From positions 124,001 through 188,000 of the forward strand of contig NZ_JAJVCS010000003.1 in NCBI RefSeq assembly GCF_021395205.1: a DNA stretch of 64,000 nucleotides, in the 5' to 3' direction. Below the pieces are notes generated by a model. That model did not search any database and was not told the origin of the DNA. It worked only from the letters and a program-made list of their open reading frames with translations. Both the position numbers and the translations under genes were made by a program. This stretch comes from Polynucleobacter sp. IMCC 30228 (lineage in GTDB: Bacteria; Pseudomonadota; Gammaproteobacteria; Burkholderiales; Burkholderiaceae). Shown piece after piece: positions 29,697 to 39,410 of this stretch (within the stretch, counting starts at the first letter, position 1; every line of letters starts with the position of its first letter).

Positions 29697-30044
29697 ATGA
29701 TCGGTTTTCGCGCTAAATCTCCTTTTCAGCTTTTTTTTAAAACAATGTGTTTTTTTATTGGCATTTTTTCTGCTAATGCTTTTTGTTTTGCTGCAGATAC
29801 CGCCCTCAAAAATGGCAAGCTCATTGAAGAAACAAAATGCTATGCCTGCCATGCAAAAAAATCGGGCTTTGGTAATGGCGATATGATTTATACCCGTAAT
29901 GATCGCAAGGTGGAGAGTTATTCACGCCTCAAAGCAATGGTCGCAATTTGTAATAGCGAACTACGACTCGATTTATTTCCCGAAGACGAGGCTGATGTTG
30001 CACAATATTTAAATCATCAGTTTTATCGTTTTAAGAATAATTAA
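29697..30044 (+). CDS. Small single-haem cytochrome c
   Basis: A 115-residue secreted protein with a signal peptide ending CFAADT and a haem motif CYACH at residues 48-52. A further cysteine (Cys85) and an AICNSELRLDLFPEDEADVAQYLNH tail follow; no obvious axial methionine in the usual C-terminal loop was seen, so the sixth ligand is unclear. It lies 19 bases after the SoxH-like gene and could accept electrons from Sox proteins. Not assigned to a named family. Confidence 0.78.
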   Translation: MIGFRAKSPFQLFFKTMCFFIGIFSANAFCFAADTALKNGKLIEETKCYACHAKKSGFGNGDMIYTRNDRKVESYSRLKAMVAICNSELRLDLFPEDEADVAQYLNHQFYRFKNN

Positions 30045-30062
30045 GTAAGAATAACTAAACTA

Positions 30063-31184
30063 GTGCCAAATTCCAGCGATCTACTTCACCTTAGCCAACA
30101 TATTTTGTGGCTAACTTTGGCAGTCACAATTTTACTGGGCGCATTAATGCAATGGTCGAGCTTTTGTACCATGGGCGCGGTATCCGATATCTTGGTCATG
30201 GCGGATTACACGCGTATGCGGCAGTGGTCTTTGGCAATTGGCGTGGCTATTGTGGGGGTGGCGGTTTTAGCTGCGCAAGGCTATATCGATCCGAGTAAAT
30301 CTATTTATACCAGCAATCGCTTGCTTTATTTATCGACTATTATTGGCAGCCTTTGCTTTGGTTTTGGCATGGTCCTTGCATCTGGTTGCGGTAGTAAAAC
30401 CCTAATTCGCATTGGCGGCGGTAATTTAAAGTCCGTCGTGGTTTTTTTTGTGCTGGGCTTGGTTTCCTACATGACTTTAAAGGGGCTCTTGGCAGTATTG
30501 CGCGTAAATACTATCGACACCTGGTTTATTTCCCTAAGCACTGCACAAGATCTACCCAGTATTTTTGCTGCCCAAACCAGTATGGCTAAAACCCATTTGC
30601 AACTGATTTTAGGATTGCTGATCGGCGGTGGATTTATTCTGTTCGCTTTGCTAAAAAAATCGTTTTGGCAAATCGATAATCTGTTGGCTGGGGCTGGAGT
30701 TGGATTGGCGATTGTTGCTATTTGGTGGGTTTCTGGCTATCTCGGCTATATTGCTGAAGATCCCAAGACCCTAGAGGAAGTATTTTTAGCGACGAATTCT
30801 GGGCGCATGGAAAGCCTTTCTTTTGTTGCGCCATATGCTTACACTCTCGACTGGTTGATTTTATTTAGCGATACCTCGAAGGTCTTAACACTTGGAATTG
30901 TGGCGGTTGGTGGCATGATCATTGGCGCTTTTCTTAGTGCTGTACTCACCAAAACATTTCGTTGGGAAACCTTTCATGGGGTCGAAGATACGGGCAATCA
31001 TTTGCTGGGCGGCGCTTTAATGGGTTTTGGCGGGGTTACTGCCCTTGGCTGCACGATTGGTCAAGGTTTAACTGGGATATCAACACTCGCGCTTAGCGCT
31101 TTTTTAGCCTTGCCTGGTTTTATTGGTGGGGCGTGTCTAGGTCTGTGGTATTTGCAGTGGCGTCTTGAGCGCCAGGCCAACTAA
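30063..31184 (+). CDS. YeeE/YedE family thiosulfate transporter (TsuA-like)
   Basis: A 373-residue membrane protein with about nine to eleven hydrophobic segments, of the YeeE/YedE (sulf_transp) family. TsuA relays thiosulfate along conserved cysteines; here candidates are Cys35 (SSFCTMGA), Cys109 (ASGCGSKT) and Cys330 (GCTIGQGLTGIS). The start is GTG at 30063. It is the first of three YeeE/YedE-related genes in a row behind the sox genes and may bring thiosulfate into the cytoplasm for assimilation. Confidence 0.85.
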   Translation: MPNSSDLLHLSQHILWLTLAVTILLGALMQWSSFCTMGAVSDILVMADYTRMRQWSLAIGVAIVGVAVLAAQGYIDPSKSIYTSNRLLYLSTIIGSLCFGFGMVLASGCGSKTLIRIGGGNLKSVVVFFVLGLVSYMTLKGLLAVLRVNTIDTWFISLSTAQDLPSIFAAQTSMAKTHLQLILGLLIGGGFILFALLKKSFWQIDNLLAGAGVGLAIVAIWWVSGYLGYIAEDPKTLEEVFLATNSGRMESLSFVAPYAYTLDWLILFSDTSKVLTLGIVAVGGMIIGAFLSAVLTKTFRWETFHGVEDTGNHLLGGALMGFGGVTALGCTIGQGLTGISTLALSAFLALPGFIGGACLGLWYLQWRLERQAN

Positions 31185-31197
31185 AAGGTGAGGCGCT

Positions 31198-31629
31198 ATG
31201 CACATTGATTGGACCGTATTTACACCCTTTCCCGCGTTATTAGGCGGCATCATTTTGGGTCTTGCTGCCGCACTATATATTCATTTGCATGGGCGAATTT
31301 TAGGGGTTAGCGGCATTGTGGGTGGTTTGACTAAACCCGAGGCGGGCGATTGGCTTTGGCGTCTTAGTTTTGTGTTTGGTTTATTGTCAAGCCCGCTGTG
31401 GGCCAGTTTAATTTTTGATGTGCGAGCCATCGAGGTCATTGATGCAGGTTGGGGCGCATTAATTGTGGCCGGCCTCTTAGTGGGCTTTGGTGCTAGTTAT
31501 GGTGCGGGGTGCACCAGTGGACATGGTATTTGTGGGATTTCACGACTATCCTTAAGCTCTTTAGTGGCGACGATCACTTTTATGGGCACCGGCTTTCTAA
31601 CCGTTTTTCTCCTGCGCCATGTCTTTTAG
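31198..31629 (+). CDS. YeeE/YedE half transporter PmpA-like
   Basis: A 143-residue membrane protein corresponding to half of a YeeE/YedE transporter, with four or so hydrophobic segments and the motif GAGCTSGHGICGISRLS near residues 101-117. Such half-size proteins come in pairs (PmpA/PmpB) in BigR-regulated sulfide-detoxification operons. The partner half follows directly. Confidence 0.85.
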   Translation: MHIDWTVFTPFPALLGGIILGLAAALYIHLHGRILGVSGIVGGLTKPEAGDWLWRLSFVFGLLSSPLWASLIFDVRAIEVIDAGWGALIVAGLLVGFGASYGAGCTSGHGICGISRLSLSSLVATITFMGTGFLTVFLLRHVF

Positions 31630-31647
31630 GCGGTCTTGGGGAGCGCA

Positions 31648-32091
31648 ATGATGAAACGTCATTTTGGACTACTTAGTCAATTTGCCATCGGCGTTATTTT
31701 TGGTTTAGGCCTGATTATTTCTGGCATGACTAACCCGCAGAAAATTCTGCAATTTCTTGATCTCACTGGCAACTGGGATCCGAGCTTAATTTTCGTGATG
31801 TTGGGTGGTATTTTGGTGGGTTTAGCCGCTTTTTATCTCGCCCGTAAACGCACTGAAGCATGGTTTGGTGGGCTGATTCAGTGGCCCAAAACTAGCCCAA
31901 TCGACCGCCATTTAGTCATTGGCAGCGGGTTATTTGGCATCGGTTGGGGAATTGCGGGATTTTGCCCAGGACCTGCTATCGTTGCCTTAGGGTCTGGGCA
32001 TGCCAAGGCCTTGGTTTTTACCGTCATGATGTTCATCGGCATGCTGATTTATCAGTACCTAGGCAGCCAAATCAAAAAACGTCTACATTAA
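31648..32091 (+). CDS. YeeE/YedE half transporter PmpB-like (DUF6691)
   Basis: The second half-size protein, about 147 residues, with ISGMTNPQKILQFLDL near the N terminus and AGFCPGPAIVALGSG later. ATG at 31648 or the next ATG at 31651 is preferred over a TTG at 31636 because GGGGAG at 31638-31643 lies in front; the second ATG has the better spacing. Together with the preceding gene it would form a heterodimeric sulfur-compound permease. Confidence 0.85.
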   Translation: MMKRHFGLLSQFAIGVIFGLGLIISGMTNPQKILQFLDLTGNWDPSLIFVMLGGILVGLAAFYLARKRTEAWFGGLIQWPKTSPIDRHLVIGSGLFGIGWGIAGFCPGPAIVALGSGHAKALVFTVMMFIGMLIYQYLGSQIKKRLH

Positions 32092-32120
32092 TTACATTAA
32101 ATGCTTTTTAAGAGGTTGAA

Positions 32121-32477
32121 ATGAGTCTTGGAATTGCTTGTCATAATGCATTATTTGGTACGGTTGGACAAATTGCGCCAGCTGATTTAGCAGAAATTGC
32201 CGCTCAGGGCTACAAGAGCGTAATTAATAACCGACCTGACTATGAGGAGGGCCCCGAGCAACCCCCTCATGAAGCGATTCAAGCTGAGGCCTTAAAACTC
32301 GGCTTAAATTATGCCTTTTTACCCGTTGTTAGTGGTGCGATTACGCTTGCACAGGTTGAGGAAATGGCTGGCTTACTGAAAACCCTGCCCGAACCTATTC
32401 TGGCTTTTTGTCGCTCGGGCGCCCGTTCAACTAATCTATATCAAATGGCGGTGCATCTCAATCAAGAGCGCAGTTAA
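32121..32477 (+). CDS. DUF442 (TIGR01244) sulfur transferase
   Basis: A 118-residue protein of the phosphatase-like/rhodanese-like DUF442 family with the active-site loop FCRSGARST containing the catalytic cysteine (about Cys95). In BigR operons this domain is fused to a persulfide dioxygenase-type hydrolase; here it is a stand-alone protein in the same neighbourhood as a BigR-type regulator. The next gene starts one base after its stop. Confidence 0.85.
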   Translation: MSLGIACHNALFGTVGQIAPADLAEIAAQGYKSVINNRPDYEEGPEQPPHEAIQAEALKLGLNYAFLPVVSGAITLAQVEEMAGLLKTLPEPILAFCRSGARSTNLYQMAVHLNQERS

Positions 32478-32795
32478 ATGCCCGATTTGTTAAATGCCAC
32501 AGAGCGGCGCGCCTTAGCAACGAGTTATCCTGCCTGGCAGCTACTCACAGAGCGCGATGCAATGAGCCGCACCTTTTTGTTTGCTAATTTTGAAGCTGCA
32601 TTTCGCTTTATGCAAGGTTGTGCTGTTTATGCTGAGCAAATCGACCATCATCCCGAGTGGTTGAATGTTTGGAATCGTGTTGAGGTGGTCTTAACTACGC
32701 ATAGTGCAGGCGGCTTAACTCAACTTGATCTGCAACTAGCTCAATGGATGGATCAAACTGCTAGTGCAATCGGCTTGCAGCCGCCGAAATCATAA
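32478..32795 (+). CDS. Pterin-4a-carbinolamine dehydratase-like protein
   Basis: A 105-residue protein with the dehydratase active-site segment EQIDHHPEWLNVWNRVEV (two adjacent histidines near residue 57). The classical role is recycling the cofactor of phenylalanine hydroxylase, but no hydroxylase is in the window. Comparative genomics has linked part of this family to molybdenum cofactor, which suits a neighbourhood with SoxC and modBC. It abuts the DUF442 gene and ends one base before the DUF2244 gene. Confidence 0.82.
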   Translation: MPDLLNATERRALATSYPAWQLLTERDAMSRTFLFANFEAAFRFMQGCAVYAEQIDHHPEWLNVWNRVEVVLTTHSAGGLTQLDLQLAQWMDQTASAIGLQPPKS

Positions 32796-32796
32796 A

Positions 32797-33225
32797 ATGC
32801 GTACTTGGTTCATGAAGCGTAATTGTTCATTTACGCCACGGCAACTCAGCTATTTCTACTTTTCTTTGGCTGCCTTTTCATTAATAGTGGGCAGCTATTT
32901 TTTATGGCAAGGGATATGGGTCATTATTTGCTTTACTTTGCTTGAATTGACCCTGGTTGCAATTGCTTTACTGGTTTATTCGCGTCATGCGCTTGATTAT
33001 GAAAAAATTTCAGTAGATGGCGATCTGCTCATTTATGAAAAGAGCTGGGGTGGCCAAGTTAGCTGTCACCAATGGAATGCCCGCTGGGTACAATTAATTC
33101 ATCTGCATAATGATCCCAATCAATTGGCTTTGCGTTACGGCAATGAAAAAAAGCCCATTGGTGTCTTTTTACGTGCTATCGATCGGCCCCGTTTTGAGCA
33201 TGATTTACGCCTGCATCTTACTTAA
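32797..33225 (+). CDS. DUF2244 membrane protein
   Basis: A 142-residue protein with two adjacent transmembrane segments (RQLSYFYFSLAAFSLIVG and WVIICFTLLELTLVAIALLVYS) followed by a cytoplasmic domain that ends in DRPRFEHDLRLHL. This is the DUF2244 arrangement, often found near respiratory oxidase genes. The ATG at 32797, directly behind the dehydratase stop, is preferred over an upstream GTG. Confidence 0.75.
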   Translation: MRTWFMKRNCSFTPRQLSYFYFSLAAFSLIVGSYFLWQGIWVIICFTLLELTLVAIALLVYSRHALDYEKISVDGDLLIYEKSWGGQVSCHQWNARWVQLIHLHNDPNQLALRYGNEKKPIGVFLRAIDRPRFEHDLRLHLT

Positions 33226-33248
33226 CTCGATCGTAATTAAAGGCTTTT

Positions 33249-33668
33249 ATGAGAATTGAAATACCCGAGAACAAGCGCTTTGTTCATGAATCGACGATGG
33301 ACATTCGCTGGGGCGATATGGATGCATTTCAGCATGTCAATAACACCCTTTATTTTCGTTATATGGAGCAATCCCGCATCGACTGGATTGTTTCTTTAGG
33401 ATTTACGAATATGGTGGATAAGGAGGCCTTACTGATGGTAAATGGCTTCTGTAATTTTTATGCGCAATTATCCTTTCCTGGAACCTTGATTGTGCAAACC
33501 TTTATTGGCAATATTGGAAAATCGAGTATTGATTTGTATAACACCATTGCCTTGGCGAATGCGCCAGAAGCGATTTGTGCAGCCGGCGGAGCCACGATGG
33601 TATGGGTCGATTTAGCGACCAATAAATCCCGTCCTTGGCCTGAGCATATTTTAAAAATATTGCAATAA
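33249..33668 (+). CDS. 4-hydroxybenzoyl-CoA thioesterase-family protein
   Basis: A 139-residue hot-dog-fold acyl-CoA thioesterase. The family motif WGDMDAFQHVNNTLYFRYME with the catalytic aspartate lies near residues 21-40. Substrate cannot be read from the sequence. It lies between the sulfur island and mnmH. Confidence 0.85.
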   Translation: MRIEIPENKRFVHESTMDIRWGDMDAFQHVNNTLYFRYMEQSRIDWIVSLGFTNMVDKEALLMVNGFCNFYAQLSFPGTLIVQTFIGNIGKSSIDLYNTIALANAPEAICAAGGATMVWVDLATNKSRPWPEHILKILQ

Positions 33669-33683
33669 CAATATTCCCAGAGC

Positions 33684-34739
33684 GTGTCTAAATTGTTGCT
33701 GGAACCGATGGTTGATTTTTCGCAATACGATGCCATTATTGACACACGTTCTCCGGCTGAATTTGCCCTCGATCATATTCCTGGCGCGATTAATTACCCG
33801 GTCTTAAATAACGAGGAACGGGCCCGAATTGGCACGATTTATAAAAACGATTCAGCGTTTGCCGCTAAAAAAATTGGCGCGGCTTTGGTAGCACGGAATA
33901 TTTCAGCCCACTTAGAAAATCATTTTTTAGCCTTTCCTTATAGTTGGCGCCCCCTGATTTACTGTTGGCGGGGAGGCGAACGAAGCGGTGCATTTACCTT
34001 GATTCTGCAGCGCATTGGCTGGAAGGCCGATCAATTGGTGGGCGGTTACCAAGCTTTCAGGCGCCACGTTATTAGTGAGCTCAATGATTTTGCTAGCCAG
34101 TTTTCTTTTATCGTTATCTGCGGCATGACAGGAACCGGAAAAACCCGTCTATTGGCTGAATTACAAGGGCGTCAGTTGCAAGTACTTGATCTAGAGGGCT
34201 TAGCGGTACATCGGGGCTCGGTCTTGGGTCATCATCCAGAAGCCCCGCAACCGAGTCAAAAAAGTTTTGAAACTGCCCTATGGAATACCTTGCGTTTATT
34301 CGACCCAAGCAAGCCAGTTTATGTTGAATCGGAAAGTAAAAAAGTAGGGGGCTTGCATATTCCCGACCCCTTAATGGCGCGAATTCGGGCTGGGGAGTGT
34401 ATTGAGATTCAGGCTGAGATTACGTTGCGGGTGCAATGGTTAATGGAACAATATCCGCATTTTTTAGTCGATGTTCCTGCTTTAGAGGCGCAGCTCATTA
34501 GCTTGACGGCTCGCTATGGCCGCATGCAGATTGAGGAATGGTGTGCAGCTGCTCAGGCAGGAGAGTTTGCTGAGTTAGTGCATGCCTTACTGGTGCAACA
34601 TTACGATACTGCGTATCAACATTCAATTGAGCGCAATTTTACCCATTACCCCACTAAGCGCAACTTAGATTTAGCTGCACTGAGCCCAGCCGCTTTTAGT
34701 GCCTTGGCTGATCAGGTGCTAACTTTAGAGCGCGCTTAA
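33684..34739 (+). CDS. mnmH: tRNA 2-selenouridine synthase
   Basis: Replaces sulfur by selenium (via geranylated thiouridine) at the wobble base of certain tRNAs. The 351-residue protein has the N-terminal rhodanese domain with the catalytic Cys94 ([11 protein letters not shown]) and a C-terminal P-loop domain (GMTGTGKT, residues 147-154). The GTG start precedes the conserved rhodanese strand. SelD would be required and is not in the window. Its stop overlaps the stop of gcdH on the other strand within TTAATTAA. Confidence 0.92.
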   Translation: MSKLLLEPMVDFSQYDAIIDTRSPAEFALDHIPGAINYPVLNNEERARIGTIYKNDSAFAAKKIGAALVARNISAHLENHFLAFPYSWRPLIYCWRGGERSGAFTLILQRIGWKADQLVGGYQAFRRHVISELNDFASQFSFIVICGMTGTGKTRLLAELQGRQLQVLDLEGLAVHRGSVLGHHPEAPQPSQKSFETALWNTLRLFDPSKPVYVESESKKVGGLHIPDPLMARIRAGECIEIQAEITLRVQWLMEQYPHFLVDVPALEAQLISLTARYGRMQIEEWCAAAQAGEFAELVHALLVQHYDTAYQHSIERNFTHYPTKRNLDLAALSPAAFSALADQVLTLERA

Positions 34740-35914
34740 TTAAAGGCTTGAATGCCTGTTTGGGCGCGACCTAAAATGAGGGCATGAATATCATGCGTAC
34801 CTTCATAAGTGTTCACGACCTCTAAATTAAGTAAATGCCGAATCACACCATATTCATCTGAGATTCCATTGCCACCATGCATATCGCGGGCCATCCGTGC
34901 AATTTCGAGTGCCTTCCCGCAAGAATTCCGTTTCATAATTGACGTAATTTCAGGTGAAGCTAGATGTTCGTCTTTCATTCGACCCAATCTTAAACAGCCT
35001 TGTAAACCGAGGCAAATTTCAGTTTGCATATCAGCTAACTTCTTTTGAATGAGTTGATTGGCGGCTAAAGGACGACCAAATTGAATGCGATCAAGGGTAT
35101 ATTGGCGCGCCGCATGCCAACAAAATTCTGCTGCGCCTAAGGCACCCCAAGCAATACCGTAACGTGCTGAGTTTAAGCAGGTGAATGGACCTTTTAAGCC
35201 GGTAACGTGGGGTAATTCATTTTCGCTAGGAACAAACACTTTTTCCATGACGATTTCACCCGTAATGGATGCGCGTAAACCCATCTTGCCCGTAATTTTT
35301 GGCGTGCTTAAACCAGGCATGCCTTTTTCCAGAATAAAACCCCGAATCTCATCGGCATCATTTTTAGCCCAGACGACAAAGACATCAGCAATAGGTGAAT
35401 TCGAAATCCACATTTTGGCCCCCGACAGCTCAAAGCCACCTGGAACGCTATGGGCCCGGGTAATCATGCCGCCCGCATCTGAGCCAAAATTGGGTTCAGT
35501 AAGACCAAAGCAACCAATCAATTCGCCAGTGGCTAACTTGGGTAAGTATTTTTGTTTTTGTTCTAAGCTACCGAATTCATTAATGGGCACCATGACTAAT
35601 GAAGACTGCACGCTCATCATCGACCGGTAGCCTGAATCAACTCGCTCGATTTCGCGAGCAATTAGCCCATAGGAAACATAATTTAAATTAGCGCCGCCAA
35701 ATTCTTCGGGGATGGTAATACCGAGTAAGCCTAATTCACCCATTTCGCGGAAGATGCTGGTGTCAGCCCCTTCCCCGCGAAAATCGGCTTGGATACGGGG
35801 TGCGAGACGTCCTTGCGCATACTCAAAGGCAGCTTCGCGTACCATGCGCTCTTCGGTCGTGAGTTGCTGGTCTAACAGCAGGGGGTCGGCCCAATTAAAT
35901 GGGGTTTTACTCAT
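34736..35914 (-). CDS. gcdH: Glutaryl-CoA dehydrogenase
   Basis: Oxidises and decarboxylates glutaryl-CoA to crotonyl-CoA in lysine and tryptophan breakdown. The 392-residue acyl-CoA dehydrogenase has the family features [33 protein letters not shown] and the C-terminal [24 protein letters not shown] with the catalytic glutamate, which together are characteristic of GcdH. It is a single gene converging on mnmH. Confidence 0.93.
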   Translation of the reverse strand: MSKTPFNWADPLLLDQQLTTEERMVREAAFEYAQGRLAPRIQADFRGEGADTSIFREMGELGLLGITIPEEFGGANLNYVSYGLIAREIERVDSGYRSMMSVQSSLVMVPINEFGSLEQKQKYLPKLATGELIGCFGLTEPNFGSDAGGMITRAHSVPGGFELSGAKMWISNSPIADVFVVWAKNDADEIRGFILEKGMPGLSTPKITGKMGLRASITGEIVMEKVFVPSENELPHVTGLKGPFTCLNSARYGIAWGALGAAEFCWHAARQYTLDRIQFGRPLAANQLIQKKLADMQTEICLGLQGCLRLGRMKDEHLASPEITSIMKRNSCGKALEIARMARDMHGGNGISDEYGVIRHLLNLEVVNTYEGTHDIHALILGRAQTGIQAFN

Positions 35915-36019
35915 ATCTTTGACTCACTTTTTAGGCTTTGAAATAGGGCTGGGCAAAACCAACCAATTAGCACTATTCTAGTCAATTACTGACTAAAGTA
36001 TTTTGCTGGGCTCTTCACC

Positions 36020-36745
36020 TTGGAAAAAAACCCGCCACCGCGCCGCCATTATCGCTACTACGATTTAATCTTAGTGGCTTTTGTGGTGGTCTTGCTGTGC
36101 TCAAATTTTATTGGCGCTGGCAAAGCAGGAACCCTTGATTTACCGTTCTTTGGTCCCGTTATCTTTGGTGCCGGGGTGCTTTTTTTTCCTATTGCCTACT
36201 TTTTTGGCGACATTCTGACGGAGGTGTATGGCTATGCCTATGATCGGCGTGCCGTCTGGGCTGGCTTTGCCGCCTTAATTTTTGCGGCAATCATGGCGCA
36301 AGTGGTAATTGCTTTACCGATTGCCCCAGGCTCTTATATGGCGAATTATCAACAGGGCTTAGAGACCGTCTTTGGTAATTCATGGCGCATTGCCTTAGCA
36401 TCGATTAGTGCCTTTTGGTGTGGTAGTTTTGCTAATGCCTTTATTATGGCAAAGTTGAAAATTGCCACCGCCGGACGTTTTTTATGGTTGCGGGCAATTG
36501 GCTCAACCGCAGTTGGCGAGTTAATCGATTCATCGCTATTTTATCTGCTAGCGTTTTATGGTATTTGGCCGCTCGCTGAATTGCTGCAAATTGCCTTAGC
36601 GCAGTATGTGCTAAAAACCAGTTGGGAAGTGCTAGCAACCCCGCTGACGTATTGGGTAGTTAATTTTTTAAAACGTAAAGAACATGAAGATTATTATGAT
36701 ATCCATACTAATTTCACCCCCTTTCGCATGCGCGTTGACCGCTAG
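36020..36745 (+). CDS. yhhQ: Queuosine precursor transporter
   Basis: A 241-residue membrane protein of the YhhQ/VUT-1 family that imports queuosine precursors, with about six transmembrane segments and the motif [27 protein letters not shown] cut across its first third. The TTG at 36020 is used as start because no ATG precedes the first membrane helix. msrP follows after 8 bases. Confidence 0.9.
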   Translation: MEKNPPPRRHYRYYDLILVAFVVVLLCSNFIGAGKAGTLDLPFFGPVIFGAGVLFFPIAYFFGDILTEVYGYAYDRRAVWAGFAALIFAAIMAQVVIALPIAPGSYMANYQQGLETVFGNSWRIALASISAFWCGSFANAFIMAKLKIATAGRFLWLRAIGSTAVGELIDSSLFYLLAFYGIWPLAELLQIALAQYVLKTSWEVLATPLTYWVVNFLKRKEHEDYYDIHTNFTPFRMRVDR

Positions 36746-36753
36746 GAGAAGCT

Positions 36754-37740
36754 ATGAAGCCATTTATTGATCCCACCATATTACCCAGTGAAATTACCCC
36801 GCAAGCCATCTTTGCACAACGTCGAAACTTAATTAAGGCGGCAGCAGCGGGCAGCTTCGGCGCGGGCTTGATTCCCTGGTTTACGCGTGAAGCATTTGCT
36901 CAGACTCAACCTGCTGGGCCGCCGGCAGGTGGGGTTAAATTAAAAACTATTCCTTCCAACTATTCCACTACCGAAACGCTATCGGCTTATAAAGACGTCA
37001 CTACCTATAATAATTTTTATGAGTTTGGTACTGATAAAGCCCAGCCTCATGAAGCAGCTAAAAGCTTAGAAACCCGACCGTGGACTGTTACCGTTGAGGG
37101 CTTAGTTAAAAAGCCACAGACTTTTGATATTGAGGCCTTACTAAAATTAGCGCCTATGGAGGAGCGTATTTATCGCATGCGTTGTGTTGAAGGCTGGTCA
37201 ATGGTCATTCCATGGGATGGCTATTCTTTATCTAAATTACTCAACGTAGTTGAGCCCACTAGTGCCGCTAAATACGTCGAATTTATTTCACTTGCAGATC
37301 GTAAGCAAATGCCGGGCGTCAACTCATCCGTATTAAATTGGCCTTATCGCGAGGGTTTGCGCTTAGACGAAGCGATGAATCCATTGGCCTTACTTACTTT
37401 TGGTTTATACGGTGAGGCTTTACCAAAACAAAATGGCGCCCCCGTACGCATGGTGATTCCGTGGAAGTATGGTTTTAAAAGCGCCAAGTCAATTATTAAA
37501 ATTCGTTTAACTGAGCAACAGCCACCGACAAGCTGGAATACCTCAGCCCCAAGTGAATATGGCTTTTATTCCAACGTGAACCCTAATGTTGATCATCCCC
37601 GTTGGAGCCAAGCTACTGAACGACGGATCGGTGATGGCCGCGGTTTTTTTGCGCCTAAAGTGAAAACTGAAATGTTTAATGGGTATGGCAATCAGGTGGC
37701 GAGTTTATATGCAGGCATGGACCTTAAAAAATACTATTAA
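36754..37740 (+). CDS. msrP: Protein-methionine-sulfoxide reductase catalytic subunit
   Basis: A periplasmic molybdoenzyme that repairs oxidised methionines in envelope proteins. The 328-residue protein has a twin-arginine signal ([12 protein letters not shown], Arg23-Arg24) and the molybdenum ligand Cys144 ([18 protein letters not shown]). It forms an operon with msrQ, whose start lies inside its 3' end. It is the second molybdenum enzyme in the window after SoxC. Confidence 0.96.
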   Translation: MKPFIDPTILPSEITPQAIFAQRRNLIKAAAAGSFGAGLIPWFTREAFAQTQPAGPPAGGVKLKTIPSNYSTTETLSAYKDVTTYNNFYEFGTDKAQPHEAAKSLETRPWTVTVEGLVKKPQTFDIEALLKLAPMEERIYRMRCVEGWSMVIPWDGYSLSKLLNVVEPTSAAKYVEFISLADRKQMPGVNSSVLNWPYREGLRLDEAMNPLALLTFGLYGEALPKQNGAPVRMVIPWKYGFKSAKSIIKIRLTEQQPPTSWNTSAPSEYGFYSNVNPNVDHPRWSQATERRIGDGRGFFAPKVKTEMFNGYGNQVASLYAGMDLKKYY

Positions 37741-38368
37741 TCAAACAGGTTTTTTAAAGGGTTTTAAGTTTCTGGTTTTTTTGCTGGCCCTGATTCCGCT
37801 AGAGCGACTTTTCTATTTTGCTTACAGCGATCAATTGGGCGCCAACCCAATTGAATTGATTACCCGCTCAACGGGCACTTGGACCCTGGTTTTATTTTGT
37901 CTTACTTTAGGTATGACACCGCTGCGCTTAATTACAGGGTGGGGCGGCTGGATACGGGTGCGTCGTATGCTCGGACTATTCGTATTTTTTTATGCTTGTT
38001 TGCACTTTTTAATTTGGCTTTGGTTAGATCAAGATTTTGCTATAGCCTCGATGGCGAAAGATGTAATTAAGCGCCCCTTTATAACCATGGGTTTTATTAG
38101 CTTTGTGTTGCTCATTCCATTGGCACTCACATCAAACCAGTGGTCGCAGCGTCAATTAGGGCGCCGCTGGGCCTTGTTACACCGTTTAGTTTATGTCATT
38201 GCAGGCACGGCAATTTTGCATTATTGGTGGGATAAGGCGGGTAAAAATAACTTTTCAGTCGTTTCGATTTACCTCGGAGTTATTATCTTATTACTAGTCT
38301 TACGAATACCGCTGATAAAAAATCAACTCAATCGAATCCACCTTACGAAACCAAAGCCACCTGTTTAG
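37709..38368 (+). CDS. msrQ: Haem-binding membrane subunit MsrQ
   Basis: The b-type haem membrane partner that supplies electrons to MsrP. The protein of about 219 residues has six hydrophobic segments and the haem-ligand histidines in [23 protein letters not shown] and AILHYWW. ATG at 37709 is preferred, giving a 32-base overlap with msrP; an upstream alternative at 37679 would add ten residues of no clear character. Confidence 0.92.
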   Translation: MQAWTLKNTINQTGFLKGFKFLVFLLALIPLERLFYFAYSDQLGANPIELITRSTGTWTLVLFCLTLGMTPLRLITGWGGWIRVRRMLGLFVFFYACLHFLIWLWLDQDFAIASMAKDVIKRPFITMGFISFVLLIPLALTSNQWSQRQLGRRWALLHRLVYVIAGTAILHYWWDKAGKNNFSVVSIYLGVIILLLVLRIPLIKNQLNRIHLTKPKPPV

Positions 38369-38378
38369 GAATCATTAA

Positions 38379-39392
38379 ATGCCATTGAAGATCATCCTGT
38401 GCAGATTAATACCATCGACTGCGCTAGTTTTCAGCCTGATTCTGAGCGTTTCTAACGTGGCTGCACAGACCAAAGACCTTGCTTATCCCAATCGCCAAAT
38501 TACTTTAATTATTCCTTTTCCACCTGCAGGCGCTACCGATGCACTAGGCCGACTGCTGGCGCAGAAATTATCACAGCGTTTAGGCCAGACAGTTATTATC
38601 GATAACCATCCCGGCGCAGGCGGCTCAATTGGCTCAAATATCGTTGCCCGCGCTGCTCCCGATGGCTATACCTTACTTTTGTCTACTGGCAGCACTCATG
38701 CAGTTGCGCCGAGTTTTACTAAAAAATTACCTTATGACACCCAAGCCGATTTCACCCCTATTGGGGGGGTTGCCATTGCGCCTGGCTTACTAACGATTAC
38801 GAAGACTTTACCGGTTAAAAATCTAGCTGAATTTATTGAATACGCGCGGGCTCATCCGAATGAGATTAATTATGCGACGAGCGGTAATGGCACGGTCATG
38901 CATTTGAATGCTGAGTCGCTAAAAGCCGCTGGCCGTTTTAATATGACACACATTCCCTACAAGGGCTCTGCTTTAGCTACGCCTGATTTAATTTCCGGAA
39001 AAGTGCATTTATTATTTGATACTACCATTGCCAGTTTGCCTTTAGTCACTGAAGGGAAGTTAATGGCCTTAGGAGTTGCTAGCCCAAAGCGCTCACCCTT
39101 GCTGCCGAATGTGCCAACCATTGGCGAGGCAGGTAAAAATTATGGTCTAGAGCAATTCGAGACGTCGAATTGGTTTGGGCTGTATGGCCCTAAAAATGTA
39201 CCTATTGAAATTGTCAATAAACTAAACGCGAACCTCAATGCCATTTTGCTTGAAAAAGACACCAAAGAGCGCTTAGCGCTTTTGGGGGCTGAACCAATTC
39301 CTGGGACCCCTGAAAAATTTGCCACCATGGTCGCGCTTGATCGGGTCCGGTGGACCAAAATTATTAAACAAAATCAAATTTCGATCGACTAA
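38379..39392 (+). CDS. Bug/TctC-family solute-binding protein
   Basis: A 337-residue periplasmic binding protein of the Bug family: signal peptide ending NVAAQT, then YPNRQITLIIPFPPAGATDALGRLLAQKL and the pocket segments VDNHPGAGGSIGSN-like and PYKGSALATPDLISG. Bug proteins bind small carboxylates; no TctA/TctB membrane partner lies nearby, so it is an orphan. It lies directly before a gamma-glutamyltransferase gene. Confidence 0.88.
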   Translation: MPLKIILCRLIPSTALVFSLILSVSNVAAQTKDLAYPNRQITLIIPFPPAGATDALGRLLAQKLSQRLGQTVIIDNHPGAGGSIGSNIVARAAPDGYTLLLSTGSTHAVAPSFTKKLPYDTQADFTPIGGVAIAPGLLTITKTLPVKNLAEFIEYARAHPNEINYATSGNGTVMHLNAESLKAAGRFNMTHIPYKGSALATPDLISGKVHLLFDTTIASLPLVTEGKLMALGVASPKRSPLLPNVPTIGEAGKNYGLEQFETSNWFGLYGPKNVPIEIVNKLNANLNAILLEKDTKERLALLGAEPIPGTPEKFATMVALDRVRWTKIIKQNQISID

Positions 39393-39410
39393 TCTATACA
39401 CTGGCTCAAC

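Noticed and set aside
34736-34743. TTAATTAA at the mnmH/gcdH convergence as a functional site
   Set aside because: It is explained by the two overlapping stop codons; no stem or T-run is present.
35181-35630. Open frame of 149 codons on the + strand inside gcdH
   Set aside because: It is antisense to a clear acyl-CoA dehydrogenase; composition reflects the coding strand opposite.
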